In this document: positions 18,865 to 27,712 of the stretch, piece after piece
How the letters are laid out: each line of letters begins with the position of its first letter
Position numbering within the stretch: position 1 is the first letter of the stretch
Assembly (NCBI RefSeq): GCF_014192275.1
Contig: NZ_JACHXR010000002.1
Coordinates: 62,001 to 126,000, forward strand
Direction: 5' to 3'
DNA: 64,000 bases
Origin: Halomonas stenophila
Lineage (GTDB): Bacteria; Pseudomonadota; Gammaproteobacteria; Pseudomonadales; Halomonadaceae
Program-made: the position numbers and the translations under genes
The notes under the pieces: generated by a model
The model's input: only the letters and a program-made list of their open reading frames with translations
What the model was told of the DNA's origin: nothing
Databases searched by the model: none

Positions 18865-19036
18865 GGGATCAGGGAGAGCGGAGTCTCTCCCGGCAGGATG
18901 CCACGGGATGCAGTCTCGAGTGCGCGCGGTGTGACAGGACGTCGCCTCCGCGCAGGGACGTCACTCAGGGAGGGCGAGCGGAAGGATCCGCTCAAGGATG
19001 GCTTGGAGCGGGCGGCCTGCAGGGTCGCCCTTTTTT
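18865..19036 (+). ncRNA. rsmZ: CsrB/RsmZ-family CsrA-sequestering small RNA
   Basis: A predicted RNA of about 172 nt with 12 GGA motifs (at 18866, 18873, 18880, 18896, 18906, 18937, 18956, 18969, 18980, 18984, 18996 and 19005), many as AGGA or GGGA. Several sit in hairpin loops as CsrA/RsmA binding requires: GGGAGAG-CGGAGT-CTCTCCC at 18872-18891 and GAGCGGA-AGGA-TCCGCTC at 18976-18993 both have a 7-bp stem with GGA in the loop. It ends in an intrinsic terminator. It has its own promoter and an upstream Gac-box-like palindrome, and lies next to fdxA, where pseudomonads carry rsmZ. Its role would be to titrate CsrA (encoded at 31875). No open frame explains the region. Confidence 0.85.
19010..19036 (+). 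terminator. Intrinsic terminator of the sRNA
   Basis: GGGCG pairs with CGCCC, with inner GCC / GGT pairs and a tight loop around 19018-19022. Six Ts follow (19031-19036). It is convergent with the fdxA terminator 30 bases away. Confidence 0.9.
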
Positions 19037-19064
19037 GCCTGGTGTTCTCCTCCACGTGCAGGGC

Positions 19065-19107
19065 AAAACGACGACGCCGAATGTCGAGAGACATTCGGCG
19101 TCGTCGT
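19065..19107 (-). terminator. Intrinsic terminator of fdxA
   Basis: A perfect 18-bp stem (19068-19085 with 19090-19107) has a four-base loop. On the minus strand it is followed by TTTT. It lies 18 bases after the fdxA stop. The stem is long enough to stop transcription from both sides. Confidence 0.9.
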
Positions 19108-19125
19108 GTCCGGGGGTAGGCGGGA

Positions 19126-19449
19126 TCAGCGCTCCAGGTGCTCCAGCTTGCCGGGCTTGCCGTCCCACTCCTCGGCGTCGGCCGGCGGGTCCTTCTTCTC
19201 GGCAATGTTCGGCCAGACCTCCGAGAGCTCGGCATTGATCTCGATGAATGGCTCCTGCCCCTCGGGCAACTCGTCCTCGGAGTAGATCGCCTCGGCCGGG
19301 CACTCGGGCTCGCACAGCGCGCAATCGATGCACTCGTCGGGGTGAATCACCAGAAAGTTGGGACCCTCGTAGAAGCAGTCCACCGGGCAGACCTCGACAC
19401 AGTCGGTGTACTTGCACTTGATGCAGTTTTCGGTGACGACGAATGTCAT
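19126..19449 (-). CDS. fdxA: Seven-iron ferredoxin FdxA
   Basis: Small cytoplasmic electron carrier with one 3Fe-4S and one 4Fe-4S cluster. The cysteine pattern of Azotobacter ferredoxin I is present: Cys9, Cys17 and Cys50 for the 3Fe centre; Cys21, Cys40, Cys43 and Cys46 for the 4Fe centre. The acidic C-terminal extension ends at 107 aa, the normal length. AAGGGAG is the ribosome site. The gene follows mutS in the same direction, with 175 bases between them including an AT-rich promoter zone. Confidence 0.96.
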   Translation of the reverse strand: MTFVVTENCIKCKYTDCVEVCPVDCFYEGPNFLVIHPDECIDCALCEPECPAEAIYSEDELPEGQEPFIEINAELSEVWPNIAEKKDPPADAEEWDGKPGKLEHLER

Positions 19450-19515
19450 GTCAGTCTCCCTTCCTCGGGGCCGGGGCGCGCCACGGCCGATCGGTCTTGA
19501 ATGTTGAGTTTTAGG

Positions 19516-19539
19516 TTATAAAAACGGTTGCTTTTATAA
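19516..19539 (-). promoter_or_regulatory. AT-rich inverted repeat in the fdxA promoter region
   Basis: TTATAAAA and TTTTATAA are exact 8-bp complements separated by 8 bases, about 70 bases upstream of the fdxA start. The whole 19500-19545 stretch is far more AT-rich than its surroundings and contains TATAA-like -10 candidates on the minus strand. It could be an operator or simply overlapping promoter elements. No -35 is clear. Confidence 0.45.
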
Positions 19540-19624
19540 TAAGTGGAACTTGGTCGAACCATTCTAGTCGCCCCGCCATATGTCCCGCAAGCCGTGGGCT
19601 GCCGCCCCCTTTGGACGTCGACCC

Positions 19625-22201
19625 TCACAGGCTTCCCTGCCAGCGGTACAGCCACTCCAGCGCCTGGCGCGGGGTGACCTCGTCCAGCCGCAGCCCCGAG
19701 AGGCTCTCGACCACCGGATGCGGGGCGCTGGCGAAGAGGTCGGCCTGCTGGGGCGGAGCGGCGCCGTCCAGCGATGCGCCGTCGAGGCGCTGGCCTTGAT
19801 CGACCTCCTGCTGCTCCAGGGTGGCGAGTTTCTCCCGGGCTCGGGCGATCACCCCCTGGGGCACGCCGGCGAGCTGGGCGACCTGGAGACCATAGCTCTG
19901 ACTGGCCGGGCCGTCCTCCACCCGGTGCATGAAGACGATGCCATCGCGGTGCTCCGCCGCCGTCAGGTGGACGTTGGCCACCCCCGGCACCTGATCCGCC
20001 AGGGCCGTCATCTCGAAGTAGTGGGTGGCGAAGAGCGTGAAGGCGCGGCTGCGGGTCAGGTGCTCGGCGCTGGCCCAGGCCAGGGACAGGCCGTCGAAGG
20101 TCGAGGTGCCCCGGCCGATCTCGTCCATCAGCACCAGGCTGTGGTCGGTGGCGTTGTGCAGGATGTTGGCGGTCTCGGTCATCTCCACCATGAAGGTGGA
20201 GCGCCCGCCCGCCAGGTCGTCCGAGGAGCCGATGCGGGTGAAGATGCGATCCACCGGGCCGATCACCGCCTCGTCGGCGGGCACGAAGCTGCCGGTATGG
20301 GCGAGCAGGGTGATCAGTGCCGCCTGGCGCATGTAGGTCGACTTGCCGCCCATGTTGGGGCCGGTGATCACCAGCATGCGGCGTTCGTCGTCCATGTGCA
20401 GGTCGTTGGGCACGAAGGGCGCGTCGCTGACCCGCTCGACCACCGGGTGGCGGCCGCCGCGGATGGCCAGGCCGGGAGCCTCGGGCAGCGTCGGGCGCAC
20501 CAGGTCCAGGGCCCGGGAGCGCTCGGCGAACGCGGCCAGCACGTCCAGGGCGGCCAGGGCGCGGGCGCTGGCCTGCAGGGCGCCGAGCTCGGCGTTGAGC
20601 GCGTCCAGCAGGCTCTCGTAGAGCAGCTTCTCCCGGGCCAGCGCCCGGGACTTGGCCGACAGCGCCTTGTCCTCGAATTCCTTGAGCTCGGGGATGATGA
20701 AGCGCTCGGCGTTCTTGAGGGTCTGGCGGCGGATGTAGTCCACCGGGGCGTCGCGGGCCTGGGCGCGAGGGATCTCGATGTAGTAGCCGTGGACCCGGTT
20801 GTAGCCCACCTTGAGCCCGGGCAGGCCGGTGCGCTCGCGCTCCCGGGTCTCCAGTTGCACCAGGTAGTCGCCGGCGTGTTCGGCGAGCCCACGGTGCTCG
20901 TCGAGCTCGGCATCGAAGCCCTCGGCGATCACCCCGCCGTCGCGGATCACCACCGGCGGGTTCTCCACCAGGGCCCGGGCCAAGGTGTCGGCGAGCTCGG
21001 GGTAGGGACGGATATGGCGCTTCAGCTCGTCCAGGGCGGTGCCGTCGGCGTAATCGGCCAGCGCGTCCTGGAGGTCGGGCAGGGCGGCCAGGGCATCGCG
21101 CAGTCGCGCCAGGTCCCGGGGACGGGCGCTGTAGAGGGCGACCCGGGCGAGGATGCGCTCCACGTCGCCGATGGCCTTGAGCGAGTCGCGCAGCGCCTCG
21201 AAACCGTCGCGGTCGAGCAGGGCGGCCACCGCCGCCTGACGCCCGCCCACCTGGGCGCGGTCGCGCAGCGGGCGGTTGAGCCAGCGCTTGAGCAGCCGCG
21301 AACCCATGGCGGTGGCGGTGGTGTCGAGCACGCTGGCCAGGGTGTTGTCCGTGCCGCCGCCGAGGTTGACGTCGATCTCCAGGTTGCGCCGGCTGGCGGC
21401 ATCGATCACCACGGCGTCGTCCCGGCTCTCCACGCCGATGGCGGTGACATGGGGCAGGCGCGAGCGCTGGGTGTCCCGGGCGTAGTCGATCAGCACGCCG
21501 GCGGCGGTGAGGGCCGCCTCCAGGTGGGCGCAGCCGAAGCCACGCAGGTCCTGAACGGCGAACTGGTCGCACAGGGTGCGGGTGGCGGACTCGAGGTCGA
21601 ACAACCAGTCGCTCTGGCGGCGCAGCCCGCGGCGCTCCTCGAGGCCGGGGGGCAGGGCGAGGCTCTCGGGGAGCAGCAGCTCGGCCGGGTCCAGGCGGGT
21701 CAGCTCGGCGAGCATCTCGGCCTCGCCCTCGACCTCCAGCACGCTGAAGCGCCCGCTGGACAGCTCCAGCCAGGCCAGGCCCCAGCGTTCGCCGGCGGGG
21801 TGGACCGCCACCACCAGGTTGTCGCGGCGGGCGTCCAGCAGGGCCTCGTCGTAGAGGGTGCCGGGGGTGACGATGCGCACCACCTGGCGCTCCACTGGGC
21901 CCTTGCTGGTCGCCGGGTCGCCCATCTGCTCGCAGATGGCCACCGACTCGCCGGCCTGGACCAGCCGGGCGAGGTAGCCCTCGGCGCTGTGATAGGGCAC
22001 GCCGGCCATGGGAATCGGCTTGCCCGCCGACTGGCCGCGCTGGGTCAGGGTGATGTCGAGCAGGGCGGCGGCGCGCTTGGCGTCATCGAAGAACAGCTCG
22101 TAGAAGTCGCCCATGCGGTAGAAGAGCAGCACTTCCGGATGCTCGCGCTTGATCTTCAGGTACTGCGCCATCATGGGCGTGTGTTGGGGAGCTGACTGCA
22201 T
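19625..22201 (-). CDS. mutS: DNA mismatch repair ATPase MutS
   Basis: Recognises mismatches and small loops and recruits MutL. The mismatch-reading F-Y-E motif is at residues 33-35. Clamp and lever domains fill the middle, and the Walker A GPNMGGKS is near 615. The DEIGRGTST Walker B/signature region and the C-terminal helix-turn-helix follow. 858 aa is typical. I prefer ATG at 22199-22201 (AAGG 7 bases upstream) over the GTG two codons earlier. The mutS-fdxA pair matches the gene order beside rsmZ in pseudomonads. Confidence 0.97.
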   Translation of the reverse strand: MQSAPQHTPMMAQYLKIKREHPEVLLFYRMGDFYELFFDDAKRAAALLDITLTQRGQSAGKPIPMAGVPYHSAEGYLARLVQAGESVAICEQMGDPATSKGPVERQVVRIVTPGTLYDEALLDARRDNLVVAVHPAGERWGLAWLELSSGRFSVLEVEGEAEMLAELTRLDPAELLLPESLALPPGLEERRGLRRQSDWLFDLESATRTLCDQFAVQDLRGFGCAHLEAALTAAGVLIDYARDTQRSRLPHVTAIGVESRDDAVVIDAASRRNLEIDVNLGGGTDNTLASVLDTTATAMGSRLLKRWLNRPLRDRAQVGGRQAAVAALLDRDGFEALRDSLKAIGDVERILARVALYSARPRDLARLRDALAALPDLQDALADYADGTALDELKRHIRPYPELADTLARALVENPPVVIRDGGVIAEGFDAELDEHRGLAEHAGDYLVQLETRERERTGLPGLKVGYNRVHGYYIEIPRAQARDAPVDYIRRQTLKNAERFIIPELKEFEDKALSAKSRALAREKLLYESLLDALNAELGALQASARALAALDVLAAFAERSRALDLVRPTLPEAPGLAIRGGRHPVVERVSDAPFVPNDLHMDDERRMLVITGPNMGGKSTYMRQAALITLLAHTGSFVPADEAVIGPVDRIFTRIGSSDDLAGGRSTFMVEMTETANILHNATDHSLVLMDEIGRGTSTFDGLSLAWASAEHLTRSRAFTLFATHYFEMTALADQVPGVANVHLTAAEHRDGIVFMHRVEDGPASQSYGLQVAQLAGVPQGVIARAREKLATLEQQEVDQGQRLDGASLDGAAPPQQADLFASAPHPVVESLSGLRLDEVTPRQALEWLYRWQGSL

Positions 22202-22362
22202 CGTCACGCCTTACGGGGTTGATTGTGTCGGGGCATTTGCGAGCGGCAATTCTAGCGCAGACCGCCGCTGCCATGACAGCTCGGCGGCCAGCGTCGGCTA
22301 TCCTCAAGGTGAGGCTCGGCCGGCCCGGGGGCATGGCAGCGGCGGGGCGATGGGAGGCGGAC

Positions 22363-25266
22363 GTGGCCAAGGCGGTTCGGCGCGGGGTGGCGGCCCTCCT
22401 GGGGCTGGGGCTCGTGGTGGTGGCGACGATGCTGCTGGTGGAGTCCCCTTGGGCACGGCATTGGCTGGAGGGCCAGGTCAGTCAGCGCCTGAACGGACGG
22501 GCAGTGGCGATCGGTGCCCTGGATATCGACTGGGGCTGGCCGCTGACGGTGCGCCTCGAGGAGGTCAGCGTCGACAATTCCGCCTGGGCGCGTCAGAAGC
22601 GTTTGCTGCACCTGGCCTCGCTCAGCGTTGCCCTGGACACCACCCGCCTGCTGCAGGGGCGGGTGGAACTCGAGAGCCTCGCCCTGGTCCGTCCCGAGCT
22701 CCATTTGAGGCGGCACCCGGACGGCCGCCGCAACTGGACCGGTCTCCTGGGGACGCGGGCGGAAGCCGGGAGCGGCTCGGGGCGGCGACCCGAGCGTGTC
22801 AGTGTGGAGCGGGGGCGGCTGACCTATCATGACCCGGCCCGGGACATCGGCCTGAGCGTCGCCCTGCAGACCGGCCGGGACGGTACCCAGGCTCCCGGGC
22901 TGATCATCGCGGCACGCGGGGTCGTTCGCGGCCAGTCGCTGCGCGCCAGCGGGCGGGGCGCCCCCCTGGAGGACCTGATGGCCTCCCGGGACGACTACCC
23001 GCTGGCCGTCGACGCGCGCCTGGGGCAGGTCCGGGCCCGACTCGACGGTCGCCTGGACGGGGCGCATCTCGTCGGGCGGATCGAACTGGTCGCAGCGGAG
23101 GAGGCCGACCTGGCCGGGCTGGTGGGCCGGCCGGGCCTGGACCTGCCGGCGCTGGATCTCACCGGGCGCCTGGACCTTGTGCCCTCGCGCTGGGCGCTGG
23201 ACGACATCGACGGTCACCTGGGGGAGAGCCATGTGGCCGGGACGCTGGCCTTCGTCCCGGGGGGGCGGCCCCGCCTCGAGGCGCGGCTCAGGGCCGACCG
23301 CCTGAGCCTGGAACGCTGGGGCATCACCCGACTCCGTCGGCCCGAGGAGCGCCGCGAGACCGAGCGCGAGATCGAGGAGACGCTCGAGGAGATCACCTGG
23401 AATCGACGCTGGGCGCAGCTCCTGGCCCCGCTGCGTCGCCTCGACGCCGAGCTGGAGCTGGCAGTCGGGCGGCTGGGCTACGGCGACACGCTGCTCGAGG
23501 ATGTCGCCGTCGACGGCCGGCTTGAGGCGAATCGCCTGGACCTGGAGCGACTGCATGTTGCCCGAGGCCAGAGTGCGCTGACCACCCGGGGCTGGCTCGA
23601 GGTCGGCGCCGGGACCCTCGCCGGCGATCTCGACACCCGGGTGACGCGCCTCGACCTGGGCGAGCTCCTGGCGCCGCTGGGCTATCCCGAGGCGGGCACC
23701 CTCGACGGGCGCCTGCGGGTGCGGATCACCGAGGCGACCCTGGCCTTCGACGACACCTCGCTCGACTATCGCGCCCCGGCGCAGTCGCTGGCGCTGACGC
23801 TGAACGCCGAGACCGCCCCGGTCACGGGTGATACGGTCCCCGGCGTACACCTGCGGGGGCGCGGGCGCTACCGCGACGAACCCTTCGCCTATGACCTGAC
23901 GGTCGGGCCGCTGCTGGACCTGAACGCGCCCGACCGGCCTTATCCGGTACGGGGCCTGATCACCTCGCGGGACACCCGGCTACGGGTGGATGGCAGCATC
24001 CAACAGCCGCTGCAGCTCGCCGCGGTCACCGGTCGCTTCCAGCTGTCGGGACCCAGTCCGTCCCGACTCACTCCCCTCCTCGGCCTGACCCTGCCGGAGC
24101 TGCCACCCTACGAGTTGAGCGGCGAGGTGCAGGTGCGGGAGAATCGGGTCCGCCTGCGCGATGCCCGAGGGCGGGTGGGGGACAGCGACCTCGCTGGCGA
24201 GCTTCGCCTGCACCTCGGCGAGCGCCACCGTGTGCAGGCCCGCCTGATGTCGCGGCGCCTCGATCTCGATGACCTCGGGCCGCTGGTCGGCTTGGCGCCC
24301 GACACCGGGCCGGGGGAGGAGGCCTCGCCGGAGCAGAGGCGTCGGGCCCGACAGCAGGCCCGACGCCCCGGCGTCTTCCCCGATCGTCGCTGGAACCTGG
24401 CCGGGCTGCGCCGCATGGACGCCGAAGTGACGTACCGGGCGGCCAGCGTGAACGCCCGGCATGTGCCGCTGTCCGACGTGGCCGTCGACCTCGCCCTCGA
24501 GCGAGGGCGGCTCACCCTGGCCCCGCTGCGCGTCGGCCTCGGTGGCGGTGAGGTGACGGGGCGGGCGCGCCTCGACGCCCGGGGCGAGGCCCTGCAGGGC
24601 GATCTCGCTATCGCCCTGCGGCGGGTCAACCTCAAGCCGTTGCTGCAGCGTGCCGGGCTGCCCGAGGTCGCCCGGGACTCCGCCGGAACGCTCGGCGGCG
24701 AGGGCGCGCTGCGCTTCCGCGGTCGCTCGCTCGACGAGAGCATGGCGAGCCTCGACGGCACCCTGGAGCTGGCCATGGCCGGCGGGCGTCTGGATATGCT
24801 GCTGATCGAGGCCATCGGACTCGACGTCGGCGAGGCCCTGCTGGCTGCGCTGAGCGAGTCCCAGCAGGTGGCCATGCGCTGTGCCTACGCCCGCCTCGAC
24901 AGCGACCGCGGGCGGGCGGCCCTGCAGCAACTGTTCATCGACACGGACGATTCCAACCTGACCGGTGGCGGGGCCATCGACCTGGATGCCGAGCGCCTCG
25001 AGTTGGTCTTCGAGGCACACCCCAAGGACGTCAGCCTGCCTGCCTCGAATTCCCCGGTGACCCTCCGCGGGCCGCTGGAGGATCCGCGTGTCGAGGTGGT
25101 GTCGCGGGAACTGGTGGCGCGCGGGGTGCTCTCGGTGCTGGGGGCCCTGATCGCGCCGCCGCTGGCGATCCTGCCATGGATCGAGCCGGGGACCGGTGAA
25201 TCGGTCGGGCCGGGCTGCCGTCGGGTGCTCGAGGACTTTCCGGCCACCCCGGCCGGCGATTCATGA
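22363..25266 (+). CDS. AsmA-family protein
   Basis: Large membrane-anchored periplasmic protein of the AsmA group, linked in other bacteria to outer-membrane lipid homeostasis. One transmembrane helix lies within residues about 8-28. The rest is a long beta-rich repeat region with the AsmA C-terminal block near residues 790-930 (SLDGTLELAMAGGRLD, then an acidic and hydrophobic end). 967 aa from the chosen GTG at 22363, which has an ideal GGGAGG five bases upstream. An in-frame ATG at 22333 and a TTG at 22219 are alternatives. It is divergent from mutS. Which AsmA paralogue it is cannot be told from the sequence. Confidence 0.85.
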   Translation: MAKAVRRGVAALLGLGLVVVATMLLVESPWARHWLEGQVSQRLNGRAVAIGALDIDWGWPLTVRLEEVSVDNSAWARQKRLLHLASLSVALDTTRLLQGRVELESLALVRPELHLRRHPDGRRNWTGLLGTRAEAGSGSGRRPERVSVERGRLTYHDPARDIGLSVALQTGRDGTQAPGLIIAARGVVRGQSLRASGRGAPLEDLMASRDDYPLAVDARLGQVRARLDGRLDGAHLVGRIELVAAEEADLAGLVGRPGLDLPALDLTGRLDLVPSRWALDDIDGHLGESHVAGTLAFVPGGRPRLEARLRADRLSLERWGITRLRRPEERRETEREIEETLEEITWNRRWAQLLAPLRRLDAELELAVGRLGYGDTLLEDVAVDGRLEANRLDLERLHVARGQSALTTRGWLEVGAGTLAGDLDTRVTRLDLGELLAPLGYPEAGTLDGRLRVRITEATLAFDDTSLDYRAPAQSLALTLNAETAPVTGDTVPGVHLRGRGRYRDEPFAYDLTVGPLLDLNAPDRPYPVRGLITSRDTRLRVDGSIQQPLQLAAVTGRFQLSGPSPSRLTPLLGLTLPELPPYELSGEVQVRENRVRLRDARGRVGDSDLAGELRLHLGERHRVQARLMSRRLDLDDLGPLVGLAPDTGPGEEASPEQRRRARQQARRPGVFPDRRWNLAGLRRMDAEVTYRAASVNARHVPLSDVAVDLALERGRLTLAPLRVGLGGGEVTGRARLDARGEALQGDLAIALRRVNLKPLLQRAGLPEVARDSAGTLGGEGALRFRGRSLDESMASLDGTLELAMAGGRLDMLLIEAIGLDVGEALLAALSESQQVAMRCAYARLDSDRGRAALQQLFIDTDDSNLTGGGAIDLDAERLELVFEAHPKDVSLPASNSPVTLRGPLEDPRVEVVSRELVARGVLSVLGALIAPPLAILPWIEPGTGESVGPGCRRVLEDFPATPAGDS

Positions 25267-25329
25267 CGTCGCCGGGCCCTTGTCTGCTAAGCTGTCGACC
25301 GACTCAGGCCGGTAGACGAGGAGGTGGCG

Positions 25330-25863
25330 GTGAGCAACGCGACATGGGAGGCGGGGGAGGTACACGTCCTGGCCGAGCGGCTGGGCGAACTCTGCCGGGC
25401 CCGCGGCGTCACCGTCACCGCCGCGGAGTCCTGCACCGGCGGCGGGGTGGCCAACGCCATCACCGCGGTGGCCGGCAGTTCCGACTATTTCGAGACCGGT
25501 TACGTGACCTACGCCAACGGCGCCAAGACCCGCCTGCTGGGGGTGCCGGCGCCGCTGATCGAAGACCACGGTGCGGTCAGCCGCGAGGTGGTCGAGGCCA
25601 TGGTGGCCGGCGCCTGCCGGGAGAGCGGTGCCGACCTGGCCGTGGCCGTCAGCGGCGTGGCCGGCCCCGGCGGCGGCAGCCCCGACAAGCCGGTGGGCAC
25701 GGTGTGGCTGGCCTGGGGAAGCGCCGACGGTGTCCTCGCCGAGCGCCGCCACTTCCCCGGCGACCGTCGGGCGGTGCGCGAGCAGGCCGTCAAGGCCGCC
25801 CTGGCCGGGCTGATCCGGATCCTGGAGGGCGACCGCGCCGAGGCGCTCGGCGACACCAGATGA
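25330..25863 (+). CDS. pncC: Nicotinamide-nucleotide amidase (CinA C-terminal family)
   Basis: Deamidates NMN to nicotinate mononucleotide in pyridine nucleotide recycling. It has the ESCTGGGVANAIT active-site region near residue 34 and SGVAGPGGGSPDKPVGTVW near 109. 177 aa corresponds to the stand-alone C-terminal domain, like E. coli PncC. GTG at 25330 is chosen because AGGAGG ends five bases before it; another GTG lies two codons upstream. The gene is immediately upstream of recA, as in many gammaproteobacteria. Confidence 0.93.
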   Translation: MSNATWEAGEVHVLAERLGELCRARGVTVTAAESCTGGGVANAITAVAGSSDYFETGYVTYANGAKTRLLGVPAPLIEDHGAVSREVVEAMVAGACRESGADLAVAVSGVAGPGGGSPDKPVGTVWLAWGSADGVLAERRHFPGDRRAVREQAVKAALAGLIRILEGDRAEALGDTR

Positions 25864-25886
25864 GGCTGGTCGAGCGCCGCTTTTTT
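25842..25886 (+). terminator. Terminator overlapping the 3' end of pncC
   Basis: GGCGCTCG (25842-25849) pairs with CGAGCGCC, and ACCAG with CTGGT inside it, leaving a 5-base bulge. Six Ts follow at 25881-25886. The 5' arm is inside the pncC reading frame. It would isolate recA under its own SOS promoter. Confidence 0.65.
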
Positions 25887-25894
25887 CGTCATAC

Positions 25895-25914
25895 TACTGT
25901 GCAGTCATACAGTG
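25895..25914 (+). promoter_or_regulatory. SOS (LexA) box of recA
   Basis: TACTGT-GCAGTCAT-ACAGTG contains the exact CTGT-N8-ACAG core of the gammaproteobacterial LexA operator, 84 bases upstream of the recA ATG. It predicts DNA-damage induction of recA and, by read-through, recX. Confidence 0.92.
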
Positions 25915-25997
25915 CTTTCGGCCGGGCCCTTCGGCCCGTCATTCCCACTTCCGTTTCGTCATCGTCGTGTCCCACGGCGACCGCTTAGGAGACCCTC

Positions 25998-27059
<1,062 letters not shown>

Positions 27060-27062
27060 GCC

Positions 27063-27533
27063 ATGCGCGAGCCCCGTGCCGCCGACGCCACGCCCCGGGA
27101 AGACGCCATCCGCCTGCTGGCCCGGCGCGAGTATGCCCGGGCCGAGCTGTGCGAGCGGCTCGCCGCCCGGGGGCACGCGGCCGATGAGATCGAGGCCTGT
27201 CTCGACGCCCTGGTCGAGCAGGGGCTGCAGAGCGATGCGCGCTTCGCCGAGAGCTTCCTGCGTTCCCGGGTGGCCCGCGGCCAGGGCCCGGTGAAGATCC
27301 GCGCCGAGCTCGGGCGGCGGGGCATCGACGACGACACCGCCCGGGCGGCCTTCCGCGAGGCCGGCGACGAGGTCGACTGGTTCGGCCTGGCCGCCGAGGT
27401 CCTGGCGCGCCGCTTTCCCGGGCCCGGCGAGGGGCCGCGGGAGCGCGCCCGCCGCGAGCGCTTCCTGGCCGGCCGCGGCTTCGACTTCGACCAGCTCAGG
27501 CACGCCCTTGCGCACGCCTGGGACGACGCCTGA
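27063..27533 (+). CDS. recX: Regulatory protein RecX
   Basis: Small modulator that caps or destabilises RecA filaments. The family's repeated three-helix units are visible: an LLARREYARAELCERLAARG-type first repeat, LVEQGLQSDARFAESFLRSRV in the middle and a final FL.GRGFDF segment (motifs separated). 156 aa is typical. Three bases separate it from recA, so the two share the SOS promoter, probably with recX reached by read-through. Confidence 0.93.
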   Translation: MREPRAADATPREDAIRLLARREYARAELCERLAARGHAADEIEACLDALVEQGLQSDARFAESFLRSRVARGQGPVKIRAELGRRGIDDDTARAAFREAGDEVDWFGLAAEVLARRFPGPGEGPRERARRERFLAGRGFDFDQLRHALAHAWDDA

Positions 27534-27556
27534 TCCCTCCCGAAGGCCTTCCGCCC

Positions 27557-27584
27557 TTTAGTCGCTTGACGACTGCGCTATAAT
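27557..27584 (+). promoter_or_regulatory. Candidate promoter of alaS
   Basis: A perfect TATAAT (27579-27584) is preceded at 16 bp by TTTAGT. A TTGACG at 27567-27572 is too close to serve with it. It would give a leader of about 120 bases before the alaS ATG; the leader contains GC-rich hairpins around 27632-27690. Confidence 0.5.
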
Positions 27585-27712
27585 GGATCCCTTTGCGAAT
27601 GCCCCGGGTGGCACTCCACGGGCGCAACGGCGTGCCGACACCGGCGTCGGCGCGGTGTGTGTCGACGATCACCCGCCCGGCGGGCCACCATGCTTATCGC
27701 CACGGATACCCC

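Noticed and set aside
18898..19119. Short plus-strand open frame overlapping the GGA-rich region
   Set aside because: It crosses the sRNA terminator and the fdxA terminator hairpin and encodes a low-complexity basic peptide; the RNA interpretation explains the features better.
27593..27712. Longer alaS starting at 27593
   Set aside because: That ATG is only 9 bases after the TATAAT, has no ribosome site, and adds 40 residues not found in alanyl-tRNA synthetases.
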